DNA from: Chitiniphilus shinanonensis DSM 23277
GTDB taxonomy: Bacteria > Pseudomonadota > Gammaproteobacteria > Burkholderiales > Chitinibacteraceae
Reading direction: 5' to 3'
Assembly (NCBI RefSeq): GCF_000374805.1
Contig: NZ_KB895340.1
Coordinates: 124,001-188,000 of the forward strand
DNA: 64,000 nucleotides
Numbering within the stretch: position 1 is the stretch's first letter; each line of letters opens with the position of its first letter. The notes below the pieces were generated by a model, which did not search any database, was not told the DNA's origin, and saw only the letters and a list, made by a program, of their open reading frames with translations. Made by a program: the position numbers and the translations under genes. Positions 54,091 to 62,889 of this stretch are shown here, piece after piece.

Positions 54091-55563
54091 TCAGAAGCGG
54101 TAGTTCAACTGCACCCCGAAGATGTTGGCGTAGCTCTCGAAATCCGCCTTGGTATTGGTACCGCTGCCGGTACAGCTCGGCAGCACGCATTCGGTGTTGT
54201 TCATGCTGCTGTCGGCGATGTGCACGTAGGTGTACGCCACGTCCAGCGAGATGTCCTTGTTGAACGCGTAGTTGGCGCCGATCGAATACCAGATGCGGTC
54301 GCTGTCCGGCAGGTTGGCGATGCGCTCGTCGTCGCTGGGTACCGGCGATTCGTCGAAGGCGATACCGGCACGCAGCTTGAGCGGGCCGCTGTACTGGTAG
54401 GTGGTGCCCACCGAGTAGCGGTTGGTGCTCTTCCAGCTCTGGTCGATCACCGCGTCGGGCAGGCCGGTGTCGAAGTCCAGCCGCAGTTCCTTGAACTTGT
54501 TGTGCCAGGTGTGCGTCCAGTCGCCCATCACGGCGAACTTGTCGTTGATCTGCTTGAAGAAGTTCATCGAGAACGAATCGGGGGTATCGACATCCACCGT
54601 GCCGTTGCCGTCGGTAAAGCCCTGCGCGTTCAAGCCAGCCTGCACCGCGCCGTTCCACGCGGCATTGACGGTGGAACCGACCATGGGCAGCCCGGCGAAC
54701 ACCGAGTTGCCGAAGCTGGACGGACGGCTCCAGTCGGCATCGCCTTCCAGGCTGTGGCTGATGCTGGAACGGTAGGCCGCGCCGAAGCGCAGGGTTTCGT
54801 CCACTTCCCACAGCACACCGAGGTTGAAGCCGAAAGCCCAGTCGTCGCCCTCGTAGCTCAGTTCACCGTCGTAGTTGCCGTTGCTCATCATGGCTTCGGC
54901 GGCCTGGTGCAACTGGGTGGGGGTCAGCACCACGCCCTGCGCGGCCAGCGCCTGGGCGAACGCCGGCAGGCTGGTCGAGGCCAGGGTGCCGAAGTCGGCC
55001 TTCTTCTTGAACTTGGCCTTCATGTACTGCACGGTGGCGCCGACGCCGACCGAGAACTGCTCGTTCACCTTGTAGGCGAACTGCGGGTTGATGGCGAAGG
55101 TCATCATGTCCAGGTCGATGCCGTTGTAGCGGCCGGCCCAGTTGTCGTCGTACTTGGTCTTGTCGCCGAACGGCACGAACAGACCCAGGCCGCCGTACAT
55201 GCGGTCGTTGAACTGGTGCGCCCAGTACATCTGCGGCACCAGCACCGGGCTGGTGGGGCTGTCGCCGCCGGGGCCGTAGATGGTGGCACCCTCGGCATTG
55301 GTGGCGCGCAGGTTGGACACGTCGATGTGCGGATCGACCACGATCAACGCGCCGGAGATGTTGTCGCCCTTGAGGCGGGTGAGGCCCGCCGGGTTGTAGA
55401 AGATCACCGTCGCATCGGCGGCTTCCGCGCCGTTGGAATTGGCGACGCCCTGCGAGCTGACGCTCTGCGTGCCGAAGTGATATCCGGAAGCCATCGCCTG
55501 CCCGGCCAGAACGGCCAGGCTTCCCGCCCCCATCAGACGTAATGCCACTGCGATCTTGTTCAT
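54091..55563 (-). CDS. fadL: Long-chain fatty acid outer-membrane transporter FadL
   Basis: FadL is a 14-strand barrel that lets long-chain fatty acids cross the outer membrane. The 490-residue protein has a signal peptide (ending QAMA) and the conserved mature start SGYHFGTQSVSSQGVANSNG. ATVIFYNPAGLTRL (the NPAGL hatch motif) and SYEGDDWAFGFNLGVLWEV follow, and the end is Phe (LNYRF). GGAG lies nine bases before ATG 55563. It sits between fadE and the FadB-like gene, all on the minus strand, completing uptake and oxidation in one locus. Confidence 0.94.
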   Translation of the reverse strand: MNKIAVALRLMGAGSLAVLAGQAMASGYHFGTQSVSSQGVANSNGAEAADATVIFYNPAGLTRLKGDNISGALIVVDPHIDVSNLRATNAEGATIYGPGGDSPTSPVLVPQMYWAHQFNDRMYGGLGLFVPFGDKTKYDDNWAGRYNGIDLDMMTFAINPQFAYKVNEQFSVGVGATVQYMKAKFKKKADFGTLASTSLPAFAQALAAQGVVLTPTQLHQAAEAMMSNGNYDGELSYEGDDWAFGFNLGVLWEVDETLRFGAAYRSSISHSLEGDADWSRPSSFGNSVFAGLPMVGSTVNAAWNGAVQAGLNAQGFTDGNGTVDVDTPDSFSMNFFKQINDKFAVMGDWTHTWHNKFKELRLDFDTGLPDAVIDQSWKSTNRYSVGTTYQYSGPLKLRAGIAFDESPVPSDDERIANLPDSDRIWYSIGANYAFNKDISLDVAYTYVHIADSSMNNTECVLPSCTGSGTNTKADFESYANIFGVQLNYRF

Positions 55564-55710
55564 AGGTAGTGCTCTCCGTGTTTGGCAGCCGACGGCTGCG
55601 TCGTCCCACACTCTTGCGGTGGTGGTATCGATGGTGTGCCCTGCCCCGGACGCCCCCGGCCCGAGGCCCTGCCGCCTTCCCTTTCGCCGGGGCGGCGGCT
55701 ATGCACCTTG

Positions 55711-58167
55711 TTAGATCACGACCCGGCGCATTGCCTCCGGATCGGCGTGCTGCAACCCGGCGTCGAAGTCGTCGACCATGATCACTTCGCGCTTCAGGCG
55801 TCGGGCGCGTTCGACGGCGGCGAACTCCTGGTCGTTGATCAGGCCCTTGCCGCGCGCCTCCTGCAGGCGCTCGCGGGCGGTGATGGCCTTGAGCTGACCC
55901 TCGCGCTGGGCGCGGCGCAGCTTGCTCTCCAGGCCCTCGGTCTCGATCACGGCCTTGAGCGCGTATTCCAGCACGCCGACCGAATCGTTCTCGTCCTGCG
56001 AGCGGTACATGAACTCGACCAGGCGGTCACGCGACTGCGACGGCTCCATCAGCGAGCGGGCGATGCGGGTGCCGACGCGGTCGGCCGGGCCCTTCAGGCT
56101 CATGCCCAGCGGGAACACCACGCGGCGCATGCACCAGGCGAGGAAGCGGTTCGGGTGATTGTTGAGGAAGCCGTTCATGGCCTCCTGGCAGTCGTACAGC
56201 GCCGACTCGACGGCCCAACGCACCAGCGGGCGGTCTTCCTTGGGCTCGCCGTCGTCGTGGAACTTCTTCAGCGCGGCGGTAGCGATGTAGAGATTGGACA
56301 GCATGTCGCCCAGGCGCGCCGACAGCTTTTCGCGGAACTTCAGGCTGCCGCCCAGCGTGGCCATGCCCATGTCGGCCAGGAAGGCGAAGGCGGCGGACAG
56401 GCGCACCACGTCGCGGTAGTTCTGCGCGGTGGGGCCGGATTTGGGCACGCGCACCAGGCGGGCGCCGGTCAGCCCCATGACGAAGGCGCGGGCCTTGTTG
56501 GAGATCACGAAGCCGATGTGGCCGATCACCGCGTCGTCGAACTCGACCGCATCGTTGGCCATGGCGGCGCGCAGTTCGCGCAGCACGAACGGATGGCAGC
56601 GGATGGCGCCCTGGCCGAAGATGATCATCGAGCGCGTCAGGATGTTGGCGCCCTCCACCGTGATTGCCACCGGCACCGCCTGGTAGCCCTGCGCCAGGTA
56701 GTTGCGCGGGCCGATGCAGACGGCCTTGCCGGCATGCACGTCCATCGCGTCGTTGATGGTCTTACGCATGCGCTCGGTGTTGTGGTACTTGAGGATGCCC
56801 GACAGCACCGACGGCTTTTCGCCCATGTCGAGGCCGGTCAGCGCCAGGCGCTGCGAGGCGTCCATCTGGTAGGCGTAGCCGCCGATGCGCGCCAGCGCCT
56901 CGTCCACGCCCTCGAAGCGGCCGATCGACAGGCCGAACTGGTTGCGGATGCGGGCATAGGCGCCGGTGGTGTAGGCGGCCAGTTTGCCCGACGCCACCGA
57001 CATCGCCGGCAGCGAGATGCAGCGGCCGACCGACAGGCACTCCACCAGCATGCGCCAGCCCTGGCCGACATAACTGGCGCCGCCGATCACCCACTCCATC
57101 GGGATGAACACGTCCTTGCCCCAGTTCGGGCCGTTCTGGAACACCGAGGTGCCCGGATAGTGGCGGCGACCGATTTCGACGCCCTGGTGCTCGGTGGGGA
57201 TCAGCGCGCAGGTGATGCCGATCTCGTCCTTGTCGCCCAGCAGGTGGTCCGGGTCGTACAGCTTGAAGGCCATGCCCAGGATGGTGGCCACCGGGCCGAG
57301 CGTGATGTAGCGCTTTTCCCACGACAACTTGATGCCCAGCACGTTCTCGTGGCGCTGGCCGGTGCGCGGGTCGGTGTAGCTGCCGCGGGTGACCACGCCG
57401 AAGTCGGGGATGCCGCCGGCGTCGGAACCGGCCTCGGGGCTGGTCAGCGCAAAGCACGGGATCTCGACGCCCTTGGCCAGGCGCGGCAGGTAGTAGTTCT
57501 TCTGCTCCTCGGTGCCGTAGTGCTGCAACAACTCGCCCGGGCCGAGCGAGTTCGGCACCATCACCGTCACCGCCGCCGAGCCGGAGCGCGTGGCGATCTT
57601 GGTCACGACGCGGGCGTGGGCGTAGTTGGAGAACTCCTTCCCGCCGTACTGCTTCTTGATGATCATCCCCAGGAAACCCTGGTCCTTGATGAACTGCCAG
57701 ACCTCGGGCGGCAGATCCTTCTGTTCGTGGGTGATCCGCCAGTCGTCCAGCATCGCGCACAGTTGCTCGGTGGGGCCGTCGATGAACGCTTGCTCCTCGG
57801 CGGTCAGCTTGGGCGCGGGGAACTGGTGCAGACGGTCGAAATCAGGCTTGCCGGAGAACAGGTCGCGATCCCACCACACGGTGCCGGCGTCCACCGCTTC
57901 CTGCTCGGTCTGCGACATCGGCGGGGTGATCTTCTTGAACACCTGGAACATCGGCCCGGTGAGCACGACACGGCGCAGCGGCTTGAGGTTGAGCACCGCC
58001 AGCACCACCAGCACCGCGACGCCCCATCCCCAGTGCGCGCCGCGACCGAACACGGCATAGCCGATGCCGGCCAGCGCCACCAGCGAAGACAGCCACAGCG
58101 GGGCGCGCCAGTAGGCGAGCGCCAGGATAGCGACGAGGATGACGGCCACACAGATCAGCACGGTCAT
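55711..58167 (-). CDS. fadE: Acyl-CoA dehydrogenase FadE
   Basis: First step of beta-oxidation, FAD-dependent. The 818-residue length and the N-terminal membrane segments (VAVILVAILALAYW, WGWGVAVLVVLAVLNL) are typical of the long FadE of proteobacteria. The acyl-CoA dehydrogenase core has EVWQFIKDQGFLGMIIKKQYGG, SAAVTVMVPNSLGPGELL and CFALTSPEAGSDAG, and a C-terminal DUF1974 region follows. It starts 16 bases after the TetR-type gene's stop, so both are cotranscribed and the operator at 58907 should control them. Confidence 0.95.
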   Translation of the reverse strand: MTVLICVAVILVAILALAYWRAPLWLSSLVALAGIGYAVFGRGAHWGWGVAVLVVLAVLNLKPLRRVVLTGPMFQVFKKITPPMSQTEQEAVDAGTVWWDRDLFSGKPDFDRLHQFPAPKLTAEEQAFIDGPTEQLCAMLDDWRITHEQKDLPPEVWQFIKDQGFLGMIIKKQYGGKEFSNYAHARVVTKIATRSGSAAVTVMVPNSLGPGELLQHYGTEEQKNYYLPRLAKGVEIPCFALTSPEAGSDAGGIPDFGVVTRGSYTDPRTGQRHENVLGIKLSWEKRYITLGPVATILGMAFKLYDPDHLLGDKDEIGITCALIPTEHQGVEIGRRHYPGTSVFQNGPNWGKDVFIPMEWVIGGASYVGQGWRMLVECLSVGRCISLPAMSVASGKLAAYTTGAYARIRNQFGLSIGRFEGVDEALARIGGYAYQMDASQRLALTGLDMGEKPSVLSGILKYHNTERMRKTINDAMDVHAGKAVCIGPRNYLAQGYQAVPVAITVEGANILTRSMIIFGQGAIRCHPFVLRELRAAMANDAVEFDDAVIGHIGFVISNKARAFVMGLTGARLVRVPKSGPTAQNYRDVVRLSAAFAFLADMGMATLGGSLKFREKLSARLGDMLSNLYIATAALKKFHDDGEPKEDRPLVRWAVESALYDCQEAMNGFLNNHPNRFLAWCMRRVVFPLGMSLKGPADRVGTRIARSLMEPSQSRDRLVEFMYRSQDENDSVGVLEYALKAVIETEGLESKLRRAQREGQLKAITARERLQEARGKGLINDQEFAAVERARRLKREVIMVDDFDAGLQHADPEAMRRVVI

Positions 58168-58183
58168 TTTGTACGACTCCTCT

Positions 58184-58834
58184 TTATGGATTGGCGGCCG
58201 GTGCGTTCAGCCCGGCTTCGATGAAGGGCAACAGCATGCGGGCGACCAGGATGGGATCGCGCGCGTTGACCAGGGGTTGATCCATGAACAGCCGCAGCAC
58301 GTTGTTACCGGCGAAGGCGTTGAACATGGCGCTGGTCAGGAAATGGAAGCGCCAGTGCACTTCCTGATCGGATAAATGAGGCAGGGCCCGGCGGTAGGCC
58401 GCCAGGTAGCGACGCGTCACCTCGCCGTAGCGGCGGGGCATGCTTTCCTTGAGGATGGGATGCGGCTCGACGAAGGTGCGTCCCATCAGGCGCACGAACA
58501 ACAGGCCGCCCAGCGAGGCGTCGCGACCCAGTTCGGCCGAGCCGGCGACGAAGGCTTCGGTGATCTCGCGCGCATTGGGCGCCACATCGCGCGATTCCAG
58601 CTCGCCCAGCCGTTCCAGCGTCAAACGGGCGAAGGGCTCGGCACGGCGTTCGAACACCGCCTTGAACAGCCCGTCCTTGGAACCGAAGTAGTAGTTGACT
58701 GCGGCGATGTTCACGCCGGCGGACTGGGTGATCATGCGCATGGAGGTGGCGTCGAAGCCATGCTCGACGAACAGCACCTCGGCAGCATCGAGGATGCGCG
58801 TGGACGTTTCCAACGCCTTGGCTGTTTCGGCCAT
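58184..58834 (-). CDS. TetR/AcrR family regulator, PsrA/FadR-like, of the fad cluster
   Basis: The 216-residue repressor has an N-terminal TetR helix-turn-helix (AAEVLFVEHGFDATSMRMI, AAVNYYFGSKDGLFKAVFER). Its C-terminal ligand domain (FVRLMGRTFVEPHPILKESM) looks like PsrA-type fatty-acid-responsive repressors. PsrA of Pseudomonas binds CAAAC/GTTTG palindromes and lets go on long-chain fatty acids. Exactly such a palindrome stands 73 bases upstream of this gene. It is first in an operon with fadE, so it probably autoregulates and derepresses fadE when fatty acids are present. Confidence 0.88.
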   Translation of the reverse strand: MAETAKALETSTRILDAAEVLFVEHGFDATSMRMITQSAGVNIAAVNYYFGSKDGLFKAVFERRAEPFARLTLERLGELESRDVAPNAREITEAFVAGSAELGRDASLGGLLFVRLMGRTFVEPHPILKESMPRRYGEVTRRYLAAYRRALPHLSDQEVHWRFHFLTSAMFNAFAGNNVLRLFMDQPLVNARDPILVARMLLPFIEAGLNAPAANP

Positions 58835-58906
58835 ATCGGTTCTCCGGCGGCTCTTCCGGGTGGAGTTCGATACCCCCGGAATTATTCACGTAGTAACACG
58901 CATTTG

Positions 58907-58928
58907 TTTTCAAACATCTGTTTGAAAA
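58907..58928. promoter_or_regulatory. PsrA-like operator
   Basis: TTTTCAAAC, four bases (ATCT), GTTTGAAAA: a perfect 9+9 palindrome carrying the CAAAC-N4-GTTTG core described for PsrA. It lies upstream of the TetR-fadE operon. Confidence 0.8.
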
Positions 58929-59027
58929 ATTAGCGTTCGCACCCTACCGCTGTCAAGCGTGGTGCACAAAAACATCACCTAGGGATTTCCCGCACCGAAG
59001 CGGGGCAAGCGGGGCGCGTTGCGCCTT

Positions 59028-59151
59028 GGGAAGGGGGAAGGGAGAAGGGGCACGTCAACAGCAACACCCACAGCTTGGTTCTTGGCCGTTGTTGTTGTTG
59101 TTGTTGTTGCTTTTACCCTTCCCCCTTCCCTCTTCTCCCTTCCCCCTTCCC
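59028..59151. repeat. Inverted arrays of 7-bp units (GGGAAGG / CCCTTCC) around a GTT run
   Basis: GGGAAGG, GGGAAGG, GAGAAGG lie at 59028-59048. The complementary CCCTTCC, CCCTTCC, CTCTTCT, CCCTTCC, CCCTTCC lie at 59116-59150. Between them seven GTT units run from 59088 to 59108. It fills the gap between the regulator's promoter region and the ychJ stop. Confidence 0.85.
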
Positions 59152-59164
59152 AGCGCGCAGCGCA

Positions 59165-59557
59165 TCAGGCCACCAGATCGCCATCCACGTAGTACCAGCG
59201 CCCATCCTCCAGTACGAAGCGGCTGGTCTCGCTCAGGCGGTGGGCGCGGCCGCCCACCTTGTAGCGCGCCACGAAGGCCACCACCGCGCGCGCGCCGTCG
59301 GTTTCCGCACGGCGGATCTCCAGCCCCAGCCACTTGGCCGGCGCGTCGTCGGCCAGGCCCAGCGCCTCGGGGCGGGTGCTGGCGTGCCAGGTGGCGAGCA
59401 GGTAGTCCTCCAGCCCCAACACATAAGCGGTATAGCGCGAGCGCATCAGCGCCTCGGCGCTCGGCGCCGCCTCGCCGGCGTGGTAACGCCCGCAGCACGC
59501 CGCGTAGGGATGCGGCAGGCCGCAGGCGCAGGAAGGGGATTTGGGCGATTTGTGCAT
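59165..59557 (-). CDS. ychJ: YchJ family SEC-C/NTF2-like protein
   Basis: The 130-residue protein has an N-terminal Cys cluster (SCACGLPHPYAACCGRYH, a SEC-C-like zinc site). The YchJ core with MRSRYTAYVLGLEDYLLATWH and a beta-rich NTF2-like end (VAFVARYKVGGRAHRL) follows. YchJ proteins are widespread in proteobacteria and of unknown function. Length and all motifs fit. It is flanked by the heptamer array and the divergent HAD gene. Confidence 0.9.
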   Translation of the reverse strand: MHKSPKSPSCACGLPHPYAACCGRYHAGEAAPSAEALMRSRYTAYVLGLEDYLLATWHASTRPEALGLADDAPAKWLGLEIRRAETDGARAVVAFVARYKVGGRAHRLSETSRFVLEDGRWYYVDGDLVA

Positions 59558-59763
59558 GGCGGGTGGCGAAAGCGGTCAGGTAGACTGCGATTTTACCCAC
59601 GCAGTCCAGACGCCTGTTCGCGATCTTGGCGCGCCACCGCCGCGCCGGAGCGGCCAGAAAGGGAACCGACCGGCGTCGCCCGGATCGATCTCATGCCGTG
59701 GCGCCCGCATCCGCCACCCAACCGCCCCGCCCTCGTCGCGACAGCGCGCAACCGAAGCCGACC

Positions 59764-60477
59764 ATGAATCTCAATCCGCCGCACCACGCCACTGTCTCCG
59801 CTTCCTCCACCATCGCCAGTGCGCCACGCGCCGCCATCTTCGACATGGATGGCCTGATGCTCGACACCGAGCGCATCGCGCTGGGCTGCTGGCACGCCGC
59901 CGCCCGCGAACTGGGCCTGCCGCTCAGCGAGGAGGACGCGCTCGGCATGGTGGGCATGCATTCGAGCAAGGCGCCCGCCTACCTCGCCGGACTGTACGGC
60001 CCCGATTTCCCGGTGCGCGCGCTGATCGACGCCACCCACCAGCGCTACCTGGCGGCGATGGAGGAGCCGATCCCGCTCAAAGCCGGCCTGCTGGAGCTGC
60101 TCGACTGGCTGGCGGCCGAAGGGCTGCCGTGCGGCGTCGCCACCTCCACCCGCCGCCGCATCGCCGAGCACCACCTGGCGCAGACCGGCATCCTGCAACG
60201 CTTCGCCCAGACCGTCTGCGGCGACGAGATCGAACACCCCAAGCCCGCACCCGACATCTATCTCAAGGCCGCCGGCCTGCTGGGCGTGGCGCCCGGCGAA
60301 TGCGTGGTGTTCGAGGATTCCAACTTCGGCGTGCAGGCCGCGCACACCGCGGGCTGCCGCGTCATCATGGTGCCCGACGTGCGCCCGCCGCAGCCCGAGA
60401 CGCTGGCGCTGGGCATGCCTGTGGTGGCATCGCTGGTCGAAGCCCAGGCGCTGACCCGCCAATGGTGCGGCCGCTGA
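59764..60477 (+). CDS. HAD family phosphatase/beta-phosphoglucomutase-like
   Basis: The 237-residue HAD hydrolase has motif I FDMDGLMLDTE (Asp27, Asp29), motif II VATST and motif III GDEIEHPKPAPDIYLKA. Motif IV is FEDSNFGVQAA. The helical cap lies between motifs I and II. Such proteins dephosphorylate sugar phosphates or act as phosphomutases; the substrate cannot be read from sequence. ATG 59764 (MNLNPPHH) gives a short N-terminal tail. A CHAD gene follows after 16 bases. Confidence 0.86.
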   Translation: MNLNPPHHATVSASSTIASAPRAAIFDMDGLMLDTERIALGCWHAAARELGLPLSEEDALGMVGMHSSKAPAYLAGLYGPDFPVRALIDATHQRYLAAMEEPIPLKAGLLELLDWLAAEGLPCGVATSTRRRIAEHHLAQTGILQRFAQTVCGDEIEHPKPAPDIYLKAAGLLGVAPGECVVFEDSNFGVQAAHTAGCRVIMVPDVRPPQPETLALGMPVVASLVEAQALTRQWCGR

Positions 60478-60493
60478 CCGACAGGATCGAACC

Positions 60494-61234
60494 ATGCCCA
60501 ACAAGAAACAGCTCACCCGCACCCTGTTCGACGCGCTGGCCCACATCGAAAGCCAGCGCCTGGACGTACTGAGCGGCCGCGACGACGCGCTGCACCAGCT
60601 GCGGATCGCCTTGCGCGGCTGGCGCACGCTGCTGCCGCTGGTGTTGCGCCGCCAGCCCGAGGACCGCGCCATCGTCGCCGCGTGGCGCGAATTCGCCACG
60701 CTGACCGGCCCCGCGCGCGACGCCGAAGTGCTGCTGTCGCTGCTGCCGGCCGACCATCCCCGCCGCGCCGAAGTGCAGGCCCGACGCGACGACGGCTACA
60801 CCGCGGTGACCGCCGCCCTGGAAAGCGTGGACTGGCCGGTGCGCGTGGCCGCCAGCCGCGCCTGGCTGATGCTGCGGCTGGACCTGCGCAAACGCGCCAC
60901 GCTCCAGGCCCGCATCCGCCGTCGGGCCGAGCGCCTGGGCCAGCGGCTGCGCCAGGACCTGGCCGCCGACCCCAGCCCCGAGCACTGGCACCAGGTGCGC
61001 ATCGACGTGAAGAAGCTGCGCTACCTGATCGACTACGCCGGCAAGTGGCTGCCGCGCCGCAGCCGCAAACTGCGGCCGCTGCTCAAGGCCGCGCAATCGA
61101 CATTGGGCGAGCTGCACGACCTGGACGTGCGCGGCGCCGACGGCATGGCCTTGCCGGGCGACGACGCTGCACGCGAACGGTTGACCGCAGACTCGGCCAA
61201 GCTGGTTGCGCAATTGCGCCAGCGGCTCGGCTAG
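60494..61234 (+). CDS. CHAD domain protein
   Basis: CHAD domains are helical bundles with conserved His and basic residues that bind polyphosphate. The 246-residue protein is essentially one CHAD domain: HQLRIALRGWRTLLPLV, WREFATLTGPARDAEVLLSL, HQVRIDVKKLRYLIDYAGKW and LGELHDLDV. Basic residues are dense, as expected for polyanion binding. No CYTH or polyphosphate kinase domain is fused or adjacent. It is cotranscribed with the HAD phosphatase, so a phosphate/polyphosphate theme is possible but unproven. Confidence 0.88.
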   Translation: MPNKKQLTRTLFDALAHIESQRLDVLSGRDDALHQLRIALRGWRTLLPLVLRRQPEDRAIVAAWREFATLTGPARDAEVLLSLLPADHPRRAEVQARRDDGYTAVTAALESVDWPVRVAASRAWLMLRLDLRKRATLQARIRRRAERLGQRLRQDLAADPSPEHWHQVRIDVKKLRYLIDYAGKWLPRRSRKLRPLLKAAQSTLGELHDLDVRGADGMALPGDDAARERLTADSAKLVAQLRQRLG

Positions 61235-61255
61235 CGTCTCATCCGATCCAAACGC

Positions 61256-61286
61256 AGACAGGGGCGAATCGCCCCTGTCTTTTTTG
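61256..61286 (+). terminator. Intrinsic terminator after the CHAD gene
   Basis: AGACAGGGGCG pairs perfectly with CGCCCCTGTCT around AAT, followed by T residues. It separates the convergent CHAD and dut genes. Confidence 0.9.
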
Positions 61287-61298
61287 GCTGCGCCGCGC

Positions 61299-61748
61299 TC
61301 AGTGGCGGCCGGTGCTGCCAAAACCGCCGTCGCCGCGCTCGCTCAGGTCGAACTCGTCGACCACGTTCAGCTGCATCTGCACCACCGGCACCACCACCAA
61401 CTGGGCGATCCGCTCCAGCGGCTGGATGGTGAACGAGGTATGCCCCCGGTTCCACACCGAGACGAACACCTGTCCCTGGTAATCCGAATCGATCAACCCC
61501 ACCAGATTGCCCAGCACGATGCCGTGCTTGTGGCCCAGACCCGAGCGGGGCAACACCATCGCCGCCAGGCCGGGGTCGGCCAGGTGGATCGCCATGCCGG
61601 ACGGCACCAACGTGGTCGCACCGGGCGCCAACACCACCGGCGCATCGATGCAGGCGCGCAGATCCAGCCCGGCGGCGCCGGTGGTGGCGTAGGACGGCAG
61701 GTTGGCGCGCAGGCGGTCGTCGAGGATCTTGATGTCGAGAATGGGCAT
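61299..61748 (-). CDS. dut: Deoxyuridine 5'-triphosphate nucleotidohydrolase (dUTPase)
   Basis: Cleaves dUTP to dUMP and pyrophosphate, keeping uracil out of DNA. The 149-residue trimeric-type protein has all five motifs: [41 protein letters not shown] and the C-terminal [16 protein letters not shown] lies before ATG 61748. The frame extends upstream into the R3 repeat, which is not coding. Length is standard. Confidence 0.96.
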   Translation of the reverse strand: MPILDIKILDDRLRANLPSYATTGAAGLDLRACIDAPVVLAPGATTLVPSGMAIHLADPGLAAMVLPRSGLGHKHGIVLGNLVGLIDSDYQGQVFVSVWNRGHTSFTIQPLERIAQLVVVPVVQMQLNVVDEFDLSERGDGGFGSTGRH

Positions 61749-61778
61749 GGCTCGGTCCTGATGAAAGTTGCCGGATTG

Positions 61779-61939
61779 TAGGGCGAATCGGTACTCGAAT
61801 GTGGGATGCGTTGACCTCTGGGTCAGGCACATTGCTTTGTTGGGCTTCATTGGCGGGATTACCCCACATCGCCCGGCACGCCCTGCGCTGCATCCCGGCC
61901 TTCGCCCTCCATACCCCCATTGAAGTTCGATACAGCCAA
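61779..61939. repeat. R3 element, copy 2 (161 bp, one degenerate end)
   Basis: It begins TAGGGCGAATCGGTACTCGA. Read from the other strand it contains GAGGGCGAAGGCCGGGATGC and later CAACGCATCCCAC, both shared with copy 1. The end at 61939 is decayed (TTGGCTGTATCGAACTTCAA against TAGGGCGAATCGATATTCAA). It lies between dut and the PRC-barrel pseudogene. Confidence 0.75.
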
Positions 61940-61982
61940 ATCCACCAATGCTGTGAACGGATCAGCCCTGCCCGGCCCTTCG

Positions 61983-62352
61983 ATGTCGCACGGCAAGCAC
62001 GCATGGGCAATTGACCTTTGCAAAGGCAACGACGTGCTCAACACTGCCGGCGACGACCTGGGCGAGATCAAGGGCATCATGCTCGACGTGCAACGCAGCG
62101 GCCTCGCCTGCCCCGTGCGGTCGTTTGGCAGCCTCCTCGGCATCGGCAACAAGCTGGCTCGCCATCCCCTGGCAGGCGCTGGTGCTGGACACCGACCGCA
62201 AACGCTTCGTGCTAGACGTCAGCGAGGAACACCTGAAAGTCGCGCCGGGCTTCGACAAGGACCACTGGCCGAGCATGGCCGACCTGCAATGGGCGTCCAG
62301 TGTGCTTAACTACTATCGGTACTATCGGATGGTTCCTTATTGGCAGCGTTGA
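61983..62352 (+). pseudogene. PRC-barrel domain protein broken by a frameshift
   Basis: Two overlapping frames together read like one PRC-barrel protein of about 120 residues. Frame 1 gives LNTAGDDLGEIKGIMLDVQ and SFGSLLGIGNKLA up to about 62158. Frame 2 continues AIPWQALVLDTDRKRFVLDV, APGFDKDHWPSMADLQWA and YRMVPYWQR to a stop at 62352. Removing one C at about 62158-62161 would join GNKLA to AIPWQAL as in intact relatives. PRC-barrel proteins of this type are small stress-linked proteins. The gene is next to R3 copy 2 and a low-GC RHS locus. Sequencing error is the alternative explanation. Confidence 0.75.
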
Positions 62353-62373
62353 TGGTTCAGTGCTGATGCAAAG

Positions 62374-62400
62374 ACAAAACCCTGCGGGGTTTTATTTCTT
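62374..62400. terminator. Bidirectional terminator after the PRC-barrel remnant
   Basis: AAAACCC pairs with GGGTTTT across TGCG, with T-rich sequence on the plus side. It also ends the immunity-gene transcript coming from the other strand. Confidence 0.65.
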
Positions 62401-62418
62401 TTAACCAGGGCAGCTCAA

Positions 62419-62889
62419 TTAGCGCAAAGGCCTAGATGAGCCAAAATCAGATAAAACTTTAGAAAAGAAAGCAGCAGGAATAATTGAACATTGAAGCCCC
62501 TCAGGATAATTCTTATACTCAAAGAAAGGCTTATCCAACAACTTCCACAGGAAAACCACTTCCTCCCCTTTAAGAAAAACAACAATTGAAAAATCGTCAA
62601 AAGAATCACCAAGCGACAAAAAATATTGCCCAGCCCCCTCAATTTTTTCCGATTTTATCAAATCATACATCTGACATACAGCCTCACCCCTTAAATAGTC
62701 ACCATCTAGTCTTTTTGAAAAAACACTCTTCAATTGCGCCAAAACAAGCGAATGAATACTCGTATCATCAAAAGTTCCGACATACTCACCTCCGAGCCAA
62801 AGTAGAACTCGTCCGACTCCACCAATCAAATCTTCATCAGAAGCAAGTTCTATCGCAAATATTTGTTTGTCGCCAAAAAGCAAGCTCAT
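62419..62889 (-). CDS. Probable immunity protein of the RHS toxin
   Basis: This 156-residue, AT-rich cytoplasmic protein starts at an ATG that shares one base with the RHS stop codon (TGATG), the tight coupling typical of toxin-immunity pairs. A TTG two codons further upstream is unlikely. It is acidic and mixed alpha/beta (LFGDKQIFAIELASDEDLIG, VLLWLGGEYVGTFDDTSIH, VVFLKGEEVVFLWKLL). I cannot name its immunity family. The role rests on position, composition shift and size. Expected function: bind and neutralise the toxin domain made just before it. Confidence 0.75.
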   Translation of the reverse strand: MSLLFGDKQIFAIELASDEDLIGGVGRVLLWLGGEYVGTFDDTSIHSLVLAQLKSVFSKRLDGDYLRGEAVCQMYDLIKSEKIEGAGQYFLSLGDSFDDFSIVVFLKGEEVVFLWKLLDKPFFEYKNYPEGLQCSIIPAAFFSKVLSDFGSSRPLR

